Source: Gilliamella apis (GTDB lineage: Bacteria; Pseudomonadota; Gammaproteobacteria; Enterobacterales; Orbaceae). From it: a stretch of DNA of 64,000 nt. Shown in pieces: positions 46,072 to 57,468 of this stretch (position 1 is the first letter of the stretch; every line of letters starts with the position of its first letter). The position numbers were made by a program, and so were the translations under genes. The notes beneath the pieces are model-generated. The model searched no databases. It was not told the DNA's origin and saw nothing but the letters and a program-made list of their open reading frames with translations. Location: contig NZ_NASD01000002.1 of NCBI RefSeq assembly GCF_002142155.1, positions 1 to 64,000 of the forward strand, in the 5' to 3' direction.

Positions 46072-47115
46072 TTAAGATTGATATTTTATAGCAGATAACA
46101 CAATCCCTGTTGCTACAGAAATATTTAAAGCCGACATATTATCATTGCCTTGCAAATGGATAATATTATCAGCACAGTTAATTAATTTGTTATTAATTTG
46201 TTGAAATATAACTAAGGCAACTTTCTTGGTAAATTTGAATTGTGATAACTCGGTGGATGAAATCGATTTTAATTGACATGGTAATAATGCAATAACTTGA
46301 TAGCCATGTTGTTTTAACAGATCAATAGATGCTATAAAATCATCACTTTTAATAGATTCAACGGCTTCAATACCACCTTCAGCAACACGCATTGCTGCAC
46401 CACTATCGAGTAAGTTTGTTTGCCGTAAAATTACGCCATTAACACCAAAAAAAGCTGCACTACGCATTAACCCACCTAAGTTATGCGGATTATTCACATC
46501 ATCAACAGCAATAATGCAATCTTGAGCTTGATCATCATATTCATCTAAATAATCAAGCAAAGTGAGTGGTATACGTTTTTTAACAATTAAACAAACGCCA
46601 CCATGATGGGGAGTTTGTGTGATTTTGGTAATTTGCTCTGTTGAGACAACATCATAACCAAGACGTTGTTTGACTAACCAATTAATTAATTCTTTAAATT
46701 GATAAGTCATTTCTTGAGTAATAAATAATTTAACAATAGCCAAACGTCGGTGCTTAAATACCGCTTTACAACTATTTTCGCTGTAAACTAATGTCTCTTC
46801 CTTTTTTTGACGATAGCCATCATAACCGAATGTTGGTACTTGTTCATTATCTCGAACTTTTTTCTGCCATGGGGAATCATATTCATCCGTTAAATCAAAT
46901 TGTGCTTTAGCGGGTTTTACGGTTTTATTAAATTTTTTTGGTTTAAAGGTTTCGATCCGGTCATGTTTTGCTTTTGAATCAGTGTGAAAACCATCATTAT
47001 TACGTTTATTTTTATAATCACCGCCACGTTCTTTGGCTGAACGTTTTTTCACTCTCGCTTCGCTATTTTTAGCATAAAAAATAGTGGGCTTACTTTTTTC
47101 ACTAGTATCGTTCAT
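46072..47115 (-). CDS. SpoU/TrmH-type RNA methyltransferase, YfiF-like, with a changed SAM-site motif
   Basis: A 347-residue protein: a basic, low-complexity N-terminus (about 1-85), a substrate-binding domain (VYSENSCKAVFKHRRLA..., HHGGVCLIVKKR), and the SPOUT fold (AVDDVNNPHNLGGLMRSAAFFGVNGV, SGAAMRVAEGG, NMSALNISVATGIVL). The usual motif 2 (LG-E--GL) is replaced by LVIFQQINNKLI, so the SAM pocket may be altered. ATG 47115 has GGGA upstream and is preferred over 47136. Confidence 0.85.
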   Translation of the reverse strand: MNDTSEKSKPTIFYAKNSEARVKKRSAKERGGDYKNKRNNDGFHTDSKAKHDRIETFKPKKFNKTVKPAKAQFDLTDEYDSPWQKKVRDNEQVPTFGYDGYRQKKEETLVYSENSCKAVFKHRRLAIVKLFITQEMTYQFKELINWLVKQRLGYDVVSTEQITKITQTPHHGGVCLIVKKRIPLTLLDYLDEYDDQAQDCIIAVDDVNNPHNLGGLMRSAAFFGVNGVILRQTNLLDSGAAMRVAEGGIEAVESIKSDDFIASIDLLKQHGYQVIALLPCQLKSISSTELSQFKFTKKVALVIFQQINNKLINCADNIIHLQGNDNMSALNISVATGIVLSAIKYQS

Positions 47116-47136
47116 ATTATTCCCAATTAAAGACAA

Positions 47137-47556
47137 TTATCGTGTACGAATGGTTGGTGCAACTTTATCTAATACACCATTAACAAATTTATGACTATCT
47201 TCTGCGCCAAAGGTTTTAGTAAGATCGATAGCTTCATTGATAACAACTTTATAAGGGACATCATGTCGCTTCATTAATTCATATAGAGCAATTCTTAATA
47301 CGGCTAATTCAACTTGACCGAGTTCATCAACAGTTCTTTCTGTTAAATAAGGAGTCATTTTCTCATCTAATTCTGCGGTATTTTTGGCAACACCATGCAG
47401 TAATTCTCTAAAATATTTGGTGTCGACACCTTTCATATCTTGTTCAGCCATGAAGCTGCTCTCAACATCAGCAAGATCATTTCTAGAAATTTGCCAAGAG
47501 TAAATAGCTTGAACTGCACACTCTCTTGCTCGACGACGAGGATTAACTAACGCCAC
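47137..47556 (-). CDS. nusB: Transcription antitermination protein NusB
   Basis: A 139-residue all-helical protein, partner of NusE/S10 in rRNA antitermination. [20 protein letters not shown] and [30 protein letters not shown] are conserved. It follows ribH by four bp, a common pairing. Confidence 0.96.
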   Translation of the reverse strand: MALVNPRRRARECAVQAIYSWQISRNDLADVESSFMAEQDMKGVDTKYFRELLHGVAKNTAELDEKMTPYLTERTVDELGQVELAVLRIALYELMKRHDVPYKVVINEAIDLTKTFGAEDSHKFVNGVLDKVAPTIRTR

Positions 47557-47560
47557 TAAA

Positions 47561-48031
47561 TTACTCCTTAATTGTTTTAATCACATTTAACATTTCAAGT
47601 GCGGTTAGTGCCGCTTCTGCACCTTTATTGCCCGCTTTAGTTCCTGCTCGTTCTATGGCTTGTTCGATACTTTCAGTAGTTAAAATACCAAAACCAACTG
47701 GTATCGTAAAATCTAAACTAGCATTCAATAACCCTGAACTTGATTCGCCAGCAACAAAATCAAAATGAGCAGTACTACCACGGATAACCGTGCCCAATGC
47801 AACAATTGCATCATATTTTTTTGACTGTGCAGCAACTTTTGCTGCTAAAGGAATTTCATAAGCGCCTGGCACCCAAATAACGGTAATATTGTTATCGTCT
47901 ACTTCACCGATACGAGTAAGTGCATCTATGGCACCATTAACTAAACTTTCATTAATAAATTGGTTAAAACGTGCCACAATAATCGCTACTTTGGCTTCAG
48001 GCGCAGCAACTTTACCTTTAATTGTTTGCAT
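47561..48031 (-). CDS. ribH: 6,7-dimethyl-8-ribityllumazine synthase
   Basis: A 156-residue riboflavin enzyme (ribE in older E. coli naming). Motifs: [48 protein letters not shown], and [14 protein letters not shown] 48031 is preferred over 48037, because AAGGA directly abuts the first ATG but is six bases before the second. No FMN riboswitch was seen. Confidence 0.95.
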   Translation of the reverse strand: MQTIKGKVAAPEAKVAIIVARFNQFINESLVNGAIDALTRIGEVDDNNITVIWVPGAYEIPLAAKVAAQSKKYDAIVALGTVIRGSTAHFDFVAGESSSGLLNASLDFTIPVGFGILTTESIEQAIERAGTKAGNKGAEAALTALEMLNVIKTIKE

Positions 48032-48392
48032 ATTCATTCCTTACCGATTGATTCTGGATGCAATTTTATAATCTCTTTCAGAGATAAAAATCATTAGGCG
48101 ATTATACCACAAATTAAAGGCTTATCCTATTAGCAAAAAGAGGATTTAATCTATTTAAGACAAGCTTTAATGAAAATAGTTATTAACTATTTATAGTATG
48201 AAAATAGTTAATTTATTAAAGGTCATTTTTGCATTTATTAATAATTATTTATTTGATAACTATTCTATTATGTACTTGTAATCAATTGAAATATTTTACC
48301 TATTATAAAAAATTTATTGTTATTGCTTGCAAGCTGTTATTAACGAATTACAATGGTTATGGAAAAGCTTTTTATTTAAAGAGGTATTATTA
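48032..48392. other. AT-rich divergent intergenic region (ribH / gmhA)
   Basis: About 360 bp without a supported gene. It contains a perfect inverted repeat AATAGTTA-T-TAACTATT near 48176 and a second AAAATAGTTA nearby, possibly an operator. It must hold the promoters for ribH-nusB and gmhA-yafJ. Nothing else is recognised. Confidence 0.4.
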
Positions 48393-48968
48393 ATGTACAT
48401 TAACACCATTCGTGATGAATTAAATCAGGCAATTGACGTGTTGACCAATTTCGTTGCAAACGATGATAATCTAAAAAAAATCCAACAAGCAGCTATTTTA
48501 ATTGCAGACTCATTTAAACAAGGTGGAAAAGTACTTTCATGCGGTAATGGCGGATCACATTGTGATGCAATGCATTTTGCTGAAGAACTAACTGGACGTT
48601 TTCGTGATAACCGCCCTTCATATCCAGCCATTGCTATATCTGATGTTAGTCACATCTCATGCGTGGGCAATGATTATGGTTTCGATTACATATTTTCTCG
48701 TTACGTTGAAGGCGTAGGACAAAAAGGTGATGTATTATTAGGCATTTCAACTTCAGGGAATTCAGCTAATGTGCTGAAAGCAATTGAAGCAGCTAAACAA
48801 AAAGGTATGAAAGTTATTACACTAACAGGTAAAGATGGCGGGAAAATGAATGGATTAGCTGATGTTGATATTCGTGTACCACATTTTGGCTATGCAGATC
48901 GTGTACAAGAAATCCATATCAAAGTAATTCATATTTTAATTCTACTTATTGAAAAAGAGATGGCTTAA
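48393..48968 (+). CDS. gmhA: Phosphoheptose isomerase
   Basis: A 191-residue SIS-fold enzyme making D-glycero-manno-heptose 7-phosphate for [60 protein letters not shown] and the C-terminal [13 protein letters not shown] are typical. ATG 48393 with AGAGG upstream is preferred over 48327. In E. coli, too, it is followed by yafJ. Confidence 0.96.
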   Translation: MYINTIRDELNQAIDVLTNFVANDDNLKKIQQAAILIADSFKQGGKVLSCGNGGSHCDAMHFAEELTGRFRDNRPSYPAIAISDVSHISCVGNDYGFDYIFSRYVEGVGQKGDVLLGISTSGNSANVLKAIEAAKQKGMKVITLTGKDGGKMNGLADVDIRVPHFGYADRVQEIHIKVIHILILLIEKEMA

Positions 48969-48969
48969 T

Positions 48970-49749
48970 ATGTGCGAATTATTGGGTATGAGTGCCAATG
49001 TACCGACCGATATTTGTTTTAGTTTTACCAGCTTAATCAAACGTGGGGGCGATAAAGGTCCTCACAAAGATGGCTGGGGTATAACTTTCTATGAAGGTAA
49101 AGGCTGTCGAACGTTTAAAGATCCTCAGCCATGTAGTTTTTCACCTATAGCTAAATTGGTTCAACAATACCCAATAAAATCAACTGCTGTTGTTGCTCAT
49201 ATCCGCCAAGCTAATCGCGGTGGTGTTGCACTAGAAAACACTCATCCTTTTACCCGAGAACTATGGGGTAAAAATTGGACTTTTGCACATAATGGGCAAT
49301 TAACTGATTATGAAAAATTAGATACAGGAATATTTCAACCAGTTGGATTAACTGATAGTGAATATGCCTTTTGTTATTTAATAAATGAATTACATAAAAA
49401 ATACCCACAGCAACCATCCAATAATATTGAGCTTTTTGAATATATTAGAGAGTGTGCAATTAAATTAACTCAATTAGGTATTTTCAATATGCTACTTTCT
49501 GATGGTGAGTATGTGTTTGCCTATTGTTCAACTAATCTACACTGGATCACCCGAAAAGCACCATTTGGAAAAGCCAAGTTGATTGACGAAGATGTTGAGA
49601 TAGATTTTCAAAAACATACGACACCAAATGATGTAGTAACAATAATCTCAACTATGCCATTAACTTCGAACGAAGTATGGACTAAGTTAGCTAGTGGTGA
49701 AGCAATTTTATTTAAAAATGGCGAAATTAGCCAATCTTTCTCATCTTAA
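48970..49749 (+). CDS. yafJ: Class II glutamine amidotransferase, YafJ type
   Basis: A 259-residue Ntn-hydrolase-fold protein. [19 protein letters not shown] places the catalytic Cys at position 2, which fixes the start at 48970. [26 protein letters not shown] and FAHNGQL follow. Substrate unknown. One base separates it from the gmhA stop. Its 3' end overlaps the convergent mdtH by 23 bp. Confidence 0.92.
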   Translation: MCELLGMSANVPTDICFSFTSLIKRGGDKGPHKDGWGITFYEGKGCRTFKDPQPCSFSPIAKLVQQYPIKSTAVVAHIRQANRGGVALENTHPFTRELWGKNWTFAHNGQLTDYEKLDTGIFQPVGLTDSEYAFCYLINELHKKYPQQPSNNIELFEYIRECAIKLTQLGIFNMLLSDGEYVFAYCSTNLHWITRKAPFGKAKLIDEDVEIDFQKHTTPNDVVTIISTMPLTSNEVWTKLASGEAILFKNGEISQSFSS

Positions 49750-50938
49750 CCTTAGTCATAGGTGGCTCATTTTTGAATAAATATTCTAAATATCCTAAAG
49801 TTAATAGACCGATTAACGTTAAGATTATCCATGGTAAATGCGGTAAACCGATTTGGAGGGCCAGATCATAAAGCCAGCCAGCACCGGTATAACCAATAAA
49901 ACCACCTAATGCCAATCCCAACCGACTAAACCCCATATAGCTACCTTTAGCTTTAGGGTTTGTTAAAACAGTTGCTAATGTTTCTCTAGCTGGTTCAGCA
50001 ATAATAGCCCCAAAATAAAACAATGCTATAAGAGAGAGTAAAATAGATAATTGTGATGTAAAGCCAATAATAATAAAAGCAAACGACATCAACAATAATC
50101 CAAATTTGAGACGTTGATCCAATCTGAAATATTTTTCACTTATTCGAGCAAGAGGATAAAGCAAACATAGTGATATTGTCGCTTGGATAGCATACATCCA
50201 TTTTACATAACTAGGGCTACCCGATACGTTGGTAATGGTTAAAGGTAACATCAACATAATTTGTACCCACAGCACATAATAACCAGTTAAAGTAAGTACA
50301 TAATGAGTAAATTTTCTATCTTTGAGAACCATCTTCATGCCGTTAATAATCGGTGCTTTACCAATTGCAATATGATAGGCCGGTAAATAGATCAGATTAA
50401 AAATACCACATAAGAAGAAGATAAAAGCGCCACACCAACAGACTAATTGAAAATCGTAATCGATTAAAATACCACCGATAAGAGCACCAATAACTGCGCC
50501 TGCATTGTCTTGTATCATTAGTAGCGAAATAAACTTACCTCGTTCATGAGGACGAGTAAATTTGATAGTTAATCCCATTCTAGGGGGATCAAATAGCAAA
50601 CCGCCCAATGCCGAAAGTAAACAAGATACTAATAATAACCAATGTTCTGTTGCTAGTGCCATTGAGATAAATCCAATTGACCGCAAAAACATACCGGTAA
50701 TTATCATTGGTTTAGCGCCAAAGCGATCAGCGATTGCCCCACCAATCAAACCAAATCCTTGCTGAACAAATTGACGAAAACCTAAAGCAAAACCAACAAA
50801 TAATGCACTCCAACCAACTTGACTAACAAAATGAGTAGAGACCAATGGAAATACTACATAAAATCCCAACACAATAAACAAATTATCTAACAATAATATG
50901 TATCGACCTTTTTTGCGAACTTGTGAAGGAATTGGCAT
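49727..50938 (-). CDS. mdtH: MFS multidrug transporter MdtH
   Basis: A 403-residue, 12-helix transporter closely following E. coli Mdt[48 protein letters not shown] (motif A), [21 protein letters not shown] and [16 protein letters not shown]. The start abuts mgsA (stop 50939). Confidence 0.93.
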   Translation of the reverse strand: MPIPSQVRKKGRYILLLDNLFIVLGFYVVFPLVSTHFVSQVGWSALFVGFALGFRQFVQQGFGLIGGAIADRFGAKPMIITGMFLRSIGFISMALATEHWLLLVSCLLSALGGLLFDPPRMGLTIKFTRPHERGKFISLLMIQDNAGAVIGALIGGILIDYDFQLVCWCGAFIFFLCGIFNLIYLPAYHIAIGKAPIINGMKMVLKDRKFTHYVLTLTGYYVLWVQIMLMLPLTITNVSGSPSYVKWMYAIQATISLCLLYPLARISEKYFRLDQRLKFGLLLMSFAFIIIGFTSQLSILLSLIALFYFGAIIAEPARETLATVLTNPKAKGSYMGFSRLGLALGGFIGYTGAGWLYDLALQIGLPHLPWIILTLIGLLTLGYLEYLFKNEPPMTKVKMRKIG

Positions 50939-51397
50939 CTATTTTACTCTTTCGTTTAAATAACCTTGATAATCAGGAATTTCAATTTCCACTTCTTGAG
51001 TAAATATTGAGGATTGTATTAAAGCGTTCGCGGTGGCTTGATTAGTGGCAACAGGAATATTCCAAACTGTTGATAAGCGTAACAACGCTTTTACATCTGG
51101 ATCATGAGGTACGGCATTTAGTGGATCCCAGAAAAATATCAGAATATCAATTTTACCTTCAGCAATTAAAGCACCGATTTGCTGATCGCCCCCCATAGGC
51201 CCACTGAGCATTGGTGTAATATCTAAACCGGTCTCTTTTTTTATTAATGTGCCTGTCGTACCTGTTCCACATAAATTATGATGAGAGAGCTCTTCGCGAT
51301 TTTTTTTGCACCAATTCAATAATGCTTCTTTTAAGTGGTCATGTGCCACCAAAGCAATATTTTTTTTTGCAGGTAATTTTCGAGTAATATACTGCAT
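50939..51397 (-). CDS. mgsA: Methylglyoxal synthase
   Basis: A 152-residue enzyme turning dihydroxyacetone phosphate into methylglyoxal. [45 protein letters not shown] (catalytic Asp region) and [19 protein letters not shown] are conserved. Immediately before mdtH; E. coli has mgsA in another context. Confidence 0.96.
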   Translation of the reverse strand: MQYITRKLPAKKNIALVAHDHLKEALLNWCKKNREELSHHNLCGTGTTGTLIKKETGLDITPMLSGPMGGDQQIGALIAEGKIDILIFFWDPLNAVPHDPDVKALLRLSTVWNIPVATNQATANALIQSSIFTQEVEIEIPDYQGYLNERVK

Positions 51398-51484
51398 TAA
51401 AATAGTCCTAATTGATTATTATTTTTTTATTTTTATCAGACTATCTATTAAAGCGCAAGCGGTATTTAATGAAAAGATTACAAC

Positions 51485-51510
51485 AAAAAAGGCACCTAAG
51501 TGCCTTTTAT
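51485..51510 (-). terminator. Terminator after porin B
   Basis: GGCAC (51491-51495) pairs with GTGCC (51500-51504), flanked by A and T runs, making a stem of up to nine pairs. The same hairpin follows the neighbouring porin gene (52934-52960). Confidence 0.88.
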
Positions 51511-51531
51511 TTAATCTTAAGATAAAGATAA

Positions 51532-52671
51532 TTAGAATTGATAAATTAATCCTAATGCTACAGTATCTTTAGCGGTTGCTTTGATTTGAGATTTAGTAAA
51601 TGTACCATCTTCATATAAACTACGACGTGCACCAATATCATTTTTATCTAACAAGTTGATTTTGTAATCAACAATTGCTGATAAGTTTTTATTGAAGTCA
51701 TAAGTTAAACCTACATCAACATATTTAGCTAAATCATTACCTTTAAGACCGCTATCATTAGTTAAACTAGATGCATCTTTAACTTTGTGTTGAATATAAG
51801 CAACAGATGGTGTTAAACGACCAATATCAAAATCAATACCATATTGCGCAACTAATTCAAAACCTTTGGTTTTTAAATCATCAGCCTTACGGGTTGTTGA
51901 AGCATTGTCCCAACCGGCTTTTTGTTTACCTTGAATATAAAGTGCTGCTAAATAAAGATTGTCGTTGTCATATTTAACACCTGCTGACCATGCTTTAGCA
52001 TCTTTATGACCACCTGTTTGTGCATAACCGGCACCGATTGATAAACCTGTATCTAATACATCCCAATCAATTACCGAACCCCAAGCTTCAGCGCTGTCAT
52101 GAGCAGTACGTTCGTGATGATTTAGATATTGAGTTGAACTATTATCACCATTATCGGCATATTGAACAGCAAAACGTAGACCGTTAACTAAACCAAAGAA
52201 GTCTGAGTTACGATAAGTTGCTACTGCTTTGGTTCTTGCGGTTAATGCATAGATATCATTATTTGATGCATCGCCACCAAACTCAGGTAAAACGTCAGTA
52301 TATGAAGTTAAGGTTTTTAATACACCGTCGTTACGGCCATAATCAAATGAACCAAAATCACCAAAGTTTAGACCTGCATAAGCATAACGAGTTTCGTTAT
52401 CAGCATCAGATCCTGTTTTAGCTTCATATTCCCAGCGACCATAACCACTCAAGCCATCAGTGATTTGTGTTTGTCCTGACATCCCTAAACGAGCAGTGGT
52501 TTTGTCACCTTCGCCAGTTTGATTATCACGATCAGTAATATAGTTCAAGGCATAAACTCGACCATAAAAGTCAACTTTATTACCATCTTTGTTCCACACT
52601 TCAATTGAAGCGCTTGCTGTACCTGCAACTAATAGAGCAGGAATAGCGATTGCTAATAGATTACGTTTCAT
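51532..52671 (-). CDS. General porin (OmpC/OmpF type), copy B
   Basis: A 379-residue outer-membrane beta-barrel. The signal peptide (1-21, ending TASA) is followed by SIEVWNKDGNKVDFYGRV, LGMSGQTQITDGLSGYGRWEYEAK, the loop 3 region DVLPEFGGDASNN, and a C-terminal phenylalanine (GLIYQF) for BamA. Forms trimeric channels. Paralogous to 52983-54128, with highly similar N-terminal 150 residues and divergent outer loops. Confidence 0.94.
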   Translation of the reverse strand: MKRNLLAIAIPALLVAGTASASIEVWNKDGNKVDFYGRVYALNYITDRDNQTGEGDKTTARLGMSGQTQITDGLSGYGRWEYEAKTGSDADNETRYAYAGLNFGDFGSFDYGRNDGVLKTLTSYTDVLPEFGGDASNNDIYALTARTKAVATYRNSDFFGLVNGLRFAVQYADNGDNSSTQYLNHHERTAHDSAEAWGSVIDWDVLDTGLSIGAGYAQTGGHKDAKAWSAGVKYDNDNLYLAALYIQGKQKAGWDNASTTRKADDLKTKGFELVAQYGIDFDIGRLTPSVAYIQHKVKDASSLTNDSGLKGNDLAKYVDVGLTYDFNKNLSAIVDYKINLLDKNDIGARRSLYEDGTFTKSQIKATAKDTVALGLIYQF

Positions 52672-52933
52672 TTAGTTACCCTCTTAGGTATTTTATTATT
52701 AAAGATACAAAATATTTTGTTCTTGATTTAATAAATAGCTGCTGTTAATTAGCAACTAAATTATTACTGGGATATCTATTATTATTGTTAAATACTAGAT
52801 TTTTATTGCAAACATTATGGATTAATAACGTTTCTAAGATATTATTCTGCGAATTGAGACTATTTTATGACTTAAAATAATATTTTTTTAAGCATAAAAT
52901 GTTTTTTTAGATAACATAACGTTCAATAGATGA
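52672..52933. other. Upstream region of porin B
   Basis: An AT-rich stretch between the two porin genes with the ribosome site (GAGGG) before 52671 and a long expected 5' UTR. Promoter and regulator sites are not resolvable by eye. Confidence 0.4.
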
Positions 52934-52960
52934 AAAAAAAGGCACCTAAGTGCCTTTTTT
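52934..52960 (-). terminator. Terminator after porin A
   Basis: GGCAC (52941-52945) pairs with GTGCC (52950-52954) inside A/T runs. The core matches the terminator of the second porin. Confidence 0.88.
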
Positions 52961-52982
52961 AGATATTTAAGATATTAAGAGA

Positions 52983-54128
52983 TTAGAATTGGTAAATTAA
53001 ACCAACACCTAACACATCTTTAGTTCCTGGTTTAGAACCGTGACCACGTGAATTTTGGGTATTTTGGATAGCACCAAGATCTTTGCGATCTAACAAGTTG
53101 AATTTATATTCAACAATTGTACTGAAGTTTTTGTTAAGATCGTAAGTTGCACCTAAAGATACATATTTAGCTAAAGGTGTATTCCATCCATCAGCTATAT
53201 GACGAATGTTGTTAGCAACAAAGTTTTCAGAACTATATTTATATTTATGTTGAACATAAGCTAATGATGGAGTGATACGACCAACTGGTAAATCAATTCC
53301 ATATTGAGCTACTAATTCAAAACCTTTAATTTTTTCATCTACATGTCTTACATAACCATCAGGCCAAACAAATGTTTTAGAATCTTTAAATTTAGATTGG
53401 AAATAAGTAGCACCTAAATATAAATTATAATTGTCATATTTAAGACCAGTTGCCCAAGTACTTTGACGATTATTGCTAGTTGAAGTTTGAGCATAACCCG
53501 CACCAGCAGTTAAACCAGTGTCAAAAATGCGCCATTGAACATTTGCACCATAAGCTTCACGAGATTCACCTCTAATTGCATCTTCTCTGAATTTATTAGA
53601 GTTATCACCGTTATCAGCATATTGTAATGCAAAGCTTAAATCATCAGTTAAACCGAAGAAGTTGTTATTACGGTAAGTAGCAACAGCTTTAGTACGAGCT
53701 GAAAGTACGTTCCAATCGTTGTTTGCTGCGTCACCACCGAATTCTGGTAATACGTCAGTATAAGCAGTAATAGCTTTTAAAACACCGTCGTTACGACCAT
53801 AGTCGAATGAGCCTGCATCACCAAAGTTTAAACCAGCAAATGCATAACGAACTTCGTTGTCAGAGTTTTTACCTGCTTTCGCTTCATATTCCCAACGACC
53901 ATAGCCAGTAATACCGTCAGTGATTTGAGTTTGGCCAGACATACCTAAACGAGCTGAAGTATCATCACCTTCATCTTTTTGACCACGGTCAGTAATATGG
54001 TTAGCTGCTTTTACTCGACCATAAAAGTCAACTTTATTACCGTCTTTGTTCCATACTTCGATAGAAGCATTGGCACCAGCTGCTACTAAAAGAGCAGGGA
54101 TAGCGATTGCTAATAGATTACGTTTCAT
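52983..54128 (-). CDS. General porin (OmpC/OmpF type), copy A
   Basis: A 381-residue outer-membrane porin: signal peptide ending GANA, SIEVWNKDGNKVDFYGRV, LGMSGQTQITDGITGYGRWEYEAK, DVLPEFGGDAANN and C-terminal GLIYQF. Upstream of its paralogue in the same direction, each with its own terminator. Position beside asnS-pncB-pepN matches ompF in E. coli, but sequence alone does not separate OmpF from OmpC. Confidence 0.94.
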   Translation of the reverse strand: MKRNLLAIAIPALLVAAGANASIEVWNKDGNKVDFYGRVKAANHITDRGQKDEGDDTSARLGMSGQTQITDGITGYGRWEYEAKAGKNSDNEVRYAFAGLNFGDAGSFDYGRNDGVLKAITAYTDVLPEFGGDAANNDWNVLSARTKAVATYRNNNFFGLTDDLSFALQYADNGDNSNKFREDAIRGESREAYGANVQWRIFDTGLTAGAGYAQTSTSNNRQSTWATGLKYDNYNLYLGATYFQSKFKDSKTFVWPDGYVRHVDEKIKGFELVAQYGIDLPVGRITPSLAYVQHKYKYSSENFVANNIRHIADGWNTPLAKYVSLGATYDLNKNFSTIVEYKFNLLDRKDLGAIQNTQNSRGHGSKPGTKDVLGVGLIYQF

Positions 54129-54389
54129 TTCTTACCCTCATGGTTATTTCTATAAAAAGACACGTCTTTAAGTTGTGTCAATTTTTACAATGATTATTCA
54201 TCCAAAATAATGTTTATAACTAACGTTTTTAACTATTATTTTCATCTTACTTTTTACAGTACTGTAAATTATGTATAAAAATTTATTAAAATCAAGTGAA
54301 CTTTTCGTTAAACGTGATGTCTAAGCTTAAAATAGCGTCCGTTTGATTATTTTTTAATCATTTGTAAAGTTTTGTTAATGCAATATTTG

Positions 54390-54418
54390 TTATCAACTGA
54401 CCAAAAGTCAGTTGATAA
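54390..54418. other. Perfect 12-bp inverted repeat after asnS
   Basis: TTATCAACTGAC (54390-54401) and GTCAGTTGATAA (54407-54418) around a five-base loop, 12 bases past the asnS stop. No U run follows on the asnS strand, so it may be a processing or stability hairpin, or a site upstream of porin A. Confidence 0.5.
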
Positions 54419-54430
54419 TTTGCACAAATT

Positions 54431-55834
54431 TTAGAAATTTGCATTACGAGGAGTTCTTGGGAATGGGATCACATCACGAACATTCTGGACGCCAGTGACA
54501 TAAACAATAAGACGCTCAAAACCTAATCCAAAACCTGAGTGAGGTACAGTGCCATAACGACGTAAATCACGGTACCACCAATAATCTTCTTTTTTAAGGC
54601 CTAGTTCATCCATACGTTTATCTAACATATCCAAACGTTCTTCACGCTGTGAACCACCAATGATTTCTCCAATCCCCGGTGCTAATACATCCATTGCCGC
54701 AACAGTTTTACCATCATCATTCATACGCATATAAAACGCTTTAATATCTTTAGGGTAATTTTTAACAACGACTGGTGCTTTAAAATGTTGTTCAGCTAAA
54801 TAACGTTCATGTTCGGACGCCAAATCAATACCCCAGCTTACTGGATTTTCAAATTTAGCATCACAATTTTGTAAAATAGTTATAGCATCAGTATAATCAA
54901 CTTGAGCAAAATCAGCATTGATAAAACTTTCAAGACGATTAATGGCGTCTTTATCAATATGCTGAGCAAAAAACTGCATGTCATCAGCTCGTTTTTCAAG
55001 TACTTTCTTAAAGACATATTTCAACATATCTTCAGCAAGTTTGGCATTATCGTTAAGATCAGCAAACGCCACTTCTGGCTCCATCATCCAAAATTCAGCT
55101 AAATGGCGTGTGGTATTTGAGTTTTCAGCTCTAAAAGTGGGACCAAAAGTATAGACTTTTGAAAGAGCACATGCATAAGTTTCTGCATTAAGTTGCCCAG
55201 AAACAGTTAAAAATGCTTCCTTACCAAAAAAGTCTTTATCAAAATCAACCTTACCATTATCTGTTTTAGGCAGATTTAACATATCCAGTGTTGAAACCCG
55301 AAACATCTCACCGGCACCTTCAGTATCAGAGGCTGTAATAATTGGTGTTGAAAGCCAAAAAAAACCTCGTTCATCAAAAAATTGGTGAATAGCTTGCGCT
55401 AAGGTATGGCGAACACGAGTAATTGCACCAACAATATTGGTTCTTGCGCGTAAATGCGCAACTTCACGAAGATATTCTATTGAGTGACGTTTAGCTGCCA
55501 TTGGATAAGTTTCAGGATCATCAACAAAACCATAAACTTCAACTTGCGTTGCTTGTAATTCATATTTTTGGCCTTGACCTGGAGATTCAACAACTTTACC
55601 AGTCACTTTTACTGAACAACCAGCAGTTAAACGCAAAATATCTTGTTCATAATTTGGTAAGTCTTTTTCAATTACCGCTTGAATTGGATCAAAACAAGAA
55701 CCATCATACACAGCCAAAAATGAGATACCGGCTTTAGAATCACGGCGAGTTCTTACCCAACCTTGAACTGAAATGGTGCTACCAACAGCAATTTTACCTT
55801 GTAGCACGTCAACAATAGGAGCAACAGAATTCAT
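54431..55834 (-). CDS. asnS: Asparaginyl-tRNA synthetase
   Basis: A 467-residue class IIb synthetase: N-terminal OB fold ([25 protein letters not shown]), motif 2 ([21 protein letters not shown]), and motif 3 ([27 protein letters not shown]). Full length. Upstream is pncB; downstream are the porins. Confidence 0.97.
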   Translation of the reverse strand: MNSVAPIVDVLQGKIAVGSTISVQGWVRTRRDSKAGISFLAVYDGSCFDPIQAVIEKDLPNYEQDILRLTAGCSVKVTGKVVESPGQGQKYELQATQVEVYGFVDDPETYPMAAKRHSIEYLREVAHLRARTNIVGAITRVRHTLAQAIHQFFDERGFFWLSTPIITASDTEGAGEMFRVSTLDMLNLPKTDNGKVDFDKDFFGKEAFLTVSGQLNAETYACALSKVYTFGPTFRAENSNTTRHLAEFWMMEPEVAFADLNDNAKLAEDMLKYVFKKVLEKRADDMQFFAQHIDKDAINRLESFINADFAQVDYTDAITILQNCDAKFENPVSWGIDLASEHERYLAEQHFKAPVVVKNYPKDIKAFYMRMNDDGKTVAAMDVLAPGIGEIIGGSQREERLDMLDKRMDELGLKKEDYWWYRDLRRYGTVPHSGFGLGFERLIVYVTGVQNVRDVIPFPRTPRNANF

Positions 55835-56001
55835 TTTAATTATCCATCTCTATTTATTATTTATATAGTAAGTAATATTAAAAGTAATATATAAGCTGAA
55901 TTTTAATACTCATTAAAGCATTATCAAAAATTGATAATACAGATTATTTATAAGGCTATATCACTTTGTTTAATTATTAATATTAATCATCAATATGACT
56001 A

Positions 56002-57195
56002 TTAATGATTGACTTTAAACGTTCTTTTTAATTCGTCAATAAAAGCCAAATCTTGCGAAATTGTTTTGCCAGGACTATCAGATAATTTAGCTACAGCTTG
56101 ATTATTGCATTCCGTTAGTTTTAATACAATGTTTAACGATTTGGTATTTACTTCTGTAGACGGAATATCACAAGCAAGAAAACCACCGATACCAAAAGAT
56201 AATTTCACCCGATGATTAAAGTGTCGATAAATTTTCAGCGCTTTATCAAAGTTTAAACTATCAGAGAACACCAGTAATTTTGTTTTAGGATCAATTCCTA
56301 ATTGCTGATAATGGCTAATCGCTTTTTCACCCCACTCAATCGGATCACCCGAATCATGGCGTAGACCTTGATAATGAGATGCAAAATAATAGTCAAAATC
56401 ACGTAAAAAAGCATCCATAGTAATACAATCTGTTAACGCAACACCAAGATCATCAGGATATTCATCTAACCAAACTTGTAATGCCGTTTTTTGGCAATCA
56501 TGCAAGTTAGGACTTAAACGTTGATGGGCTTGGAACCATTCATGGGCTTGAGTGCCAACTGGGGTTAACCCTAAACGATACGCCAATAAGTAATTACTAG
56601 TACTATGAAAATTACTGAAATGGTTTTGCAAATAACTTACAACGGCCTCTTGGACAGCAAAAGAGTAGCGTCTTCGTGTGCCAAAATCCAGCAAATTAAA
56701 ACCAGACATATCAAGATCATTAGTTTGCTCATCAAATCTGGCTAATTTATCTTTAAGCCTTGCTAATGCTTGTTCAACGCCGATATTTGGCGAACGATCT
56801 TTATGAACAATTTCACTAATAACCGCTAGCAATGGCACTTCCCACAAAATAACATCAACCCATTTGCCTTCAATTTGAATCACCAGCAAACCATCTTCGT
56901 TTTTAATGGTTAATAACTGACTATTAAAACGCCAGTTTTTTAACCAGTTTAAATAATCAGATTTAAAAAAGGTAATACCAGATAAATAGGCAAACTCATC
57001 ATCGGTAAGTGTTAAAGACTCCATTAATTTAACTTGATGGGCAATTTGATCGGCATATTGACCAAGTAGATCATCACTACGACAGCGAAACTGTGCAACG
57101 ACAGTCGCTTCAGGATAATGATGAAAAACGGCCTGCTGCATATGCAACTTATAAGCATCAGTATCTAATATTGATGTAATTATTGCGGGTAACAT
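56002..57195 (-). CDS. pncB: Nicotinate phosphoribosyltransferase
   Basis: A 397-residue NAD-salvage enzyme making nicotinate mononucleotide. [57 protein letters not shown] (phosphorylated-His region) and [10 protein letters not shown] are present. Divergent from pepN, as in E. coli. Confidence 0.96.
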   Translation of the reverse strand: MLPAIITSILDTDAYKLHMQQAVFHHYPEATVVAQFRCRSDDLLGQYADQIAHQVKLMESLTLTDDEFAYLSGITFFKSDYLNWLKNWRFNSQLLTIKNEDGLLVIQIEGKWVDVILWEVPLLAVISEIVHKDRSPNIGVEQALARLKDKLARFDEQTNDLDMSGFNLLDFGTRRRYSFAVQEAVVSYLQNHFSNFHSTSNYLLAYRLGLTPVGTQAHEWFQAHQRLSPNLHDCQKTALQVWLDEYPDDLGVALTDCITMDAFLRDFDYYFASHYQGLRHDSGDPIEWGEKAISHYQQLGIDPKTKLLVFSDSLNFDKALKIYRHFNHRVKLSFGIGGFLACDIPSTEVNTKSLNIVLKLTECNNQAVAKLSDSPGKTISQDLAFIDELKRTFKVNH

Positions 57196-57468
57196 GTCTA
57201 TCTATTATCAGTTCTTTAAAGAAAATTCCGATGATTATAGCAGAATAATAATTAAGATATAAATTAATTATCTAATAAGATTATTTTTAATAGGCTATAA
57301 TATTTCATATAGAGATTTTGGTAAAATTAATCGAAATTCATTCCAAAATGATAAACAAATATAATTCATTCTATTTTAAAAGAATAATCATAGACACTAA
57401 TGGGTATTAACCCCGTTTTGATTAATTCGAATACATAATTAGCACATCACTTACAAAGGTATATAAAC

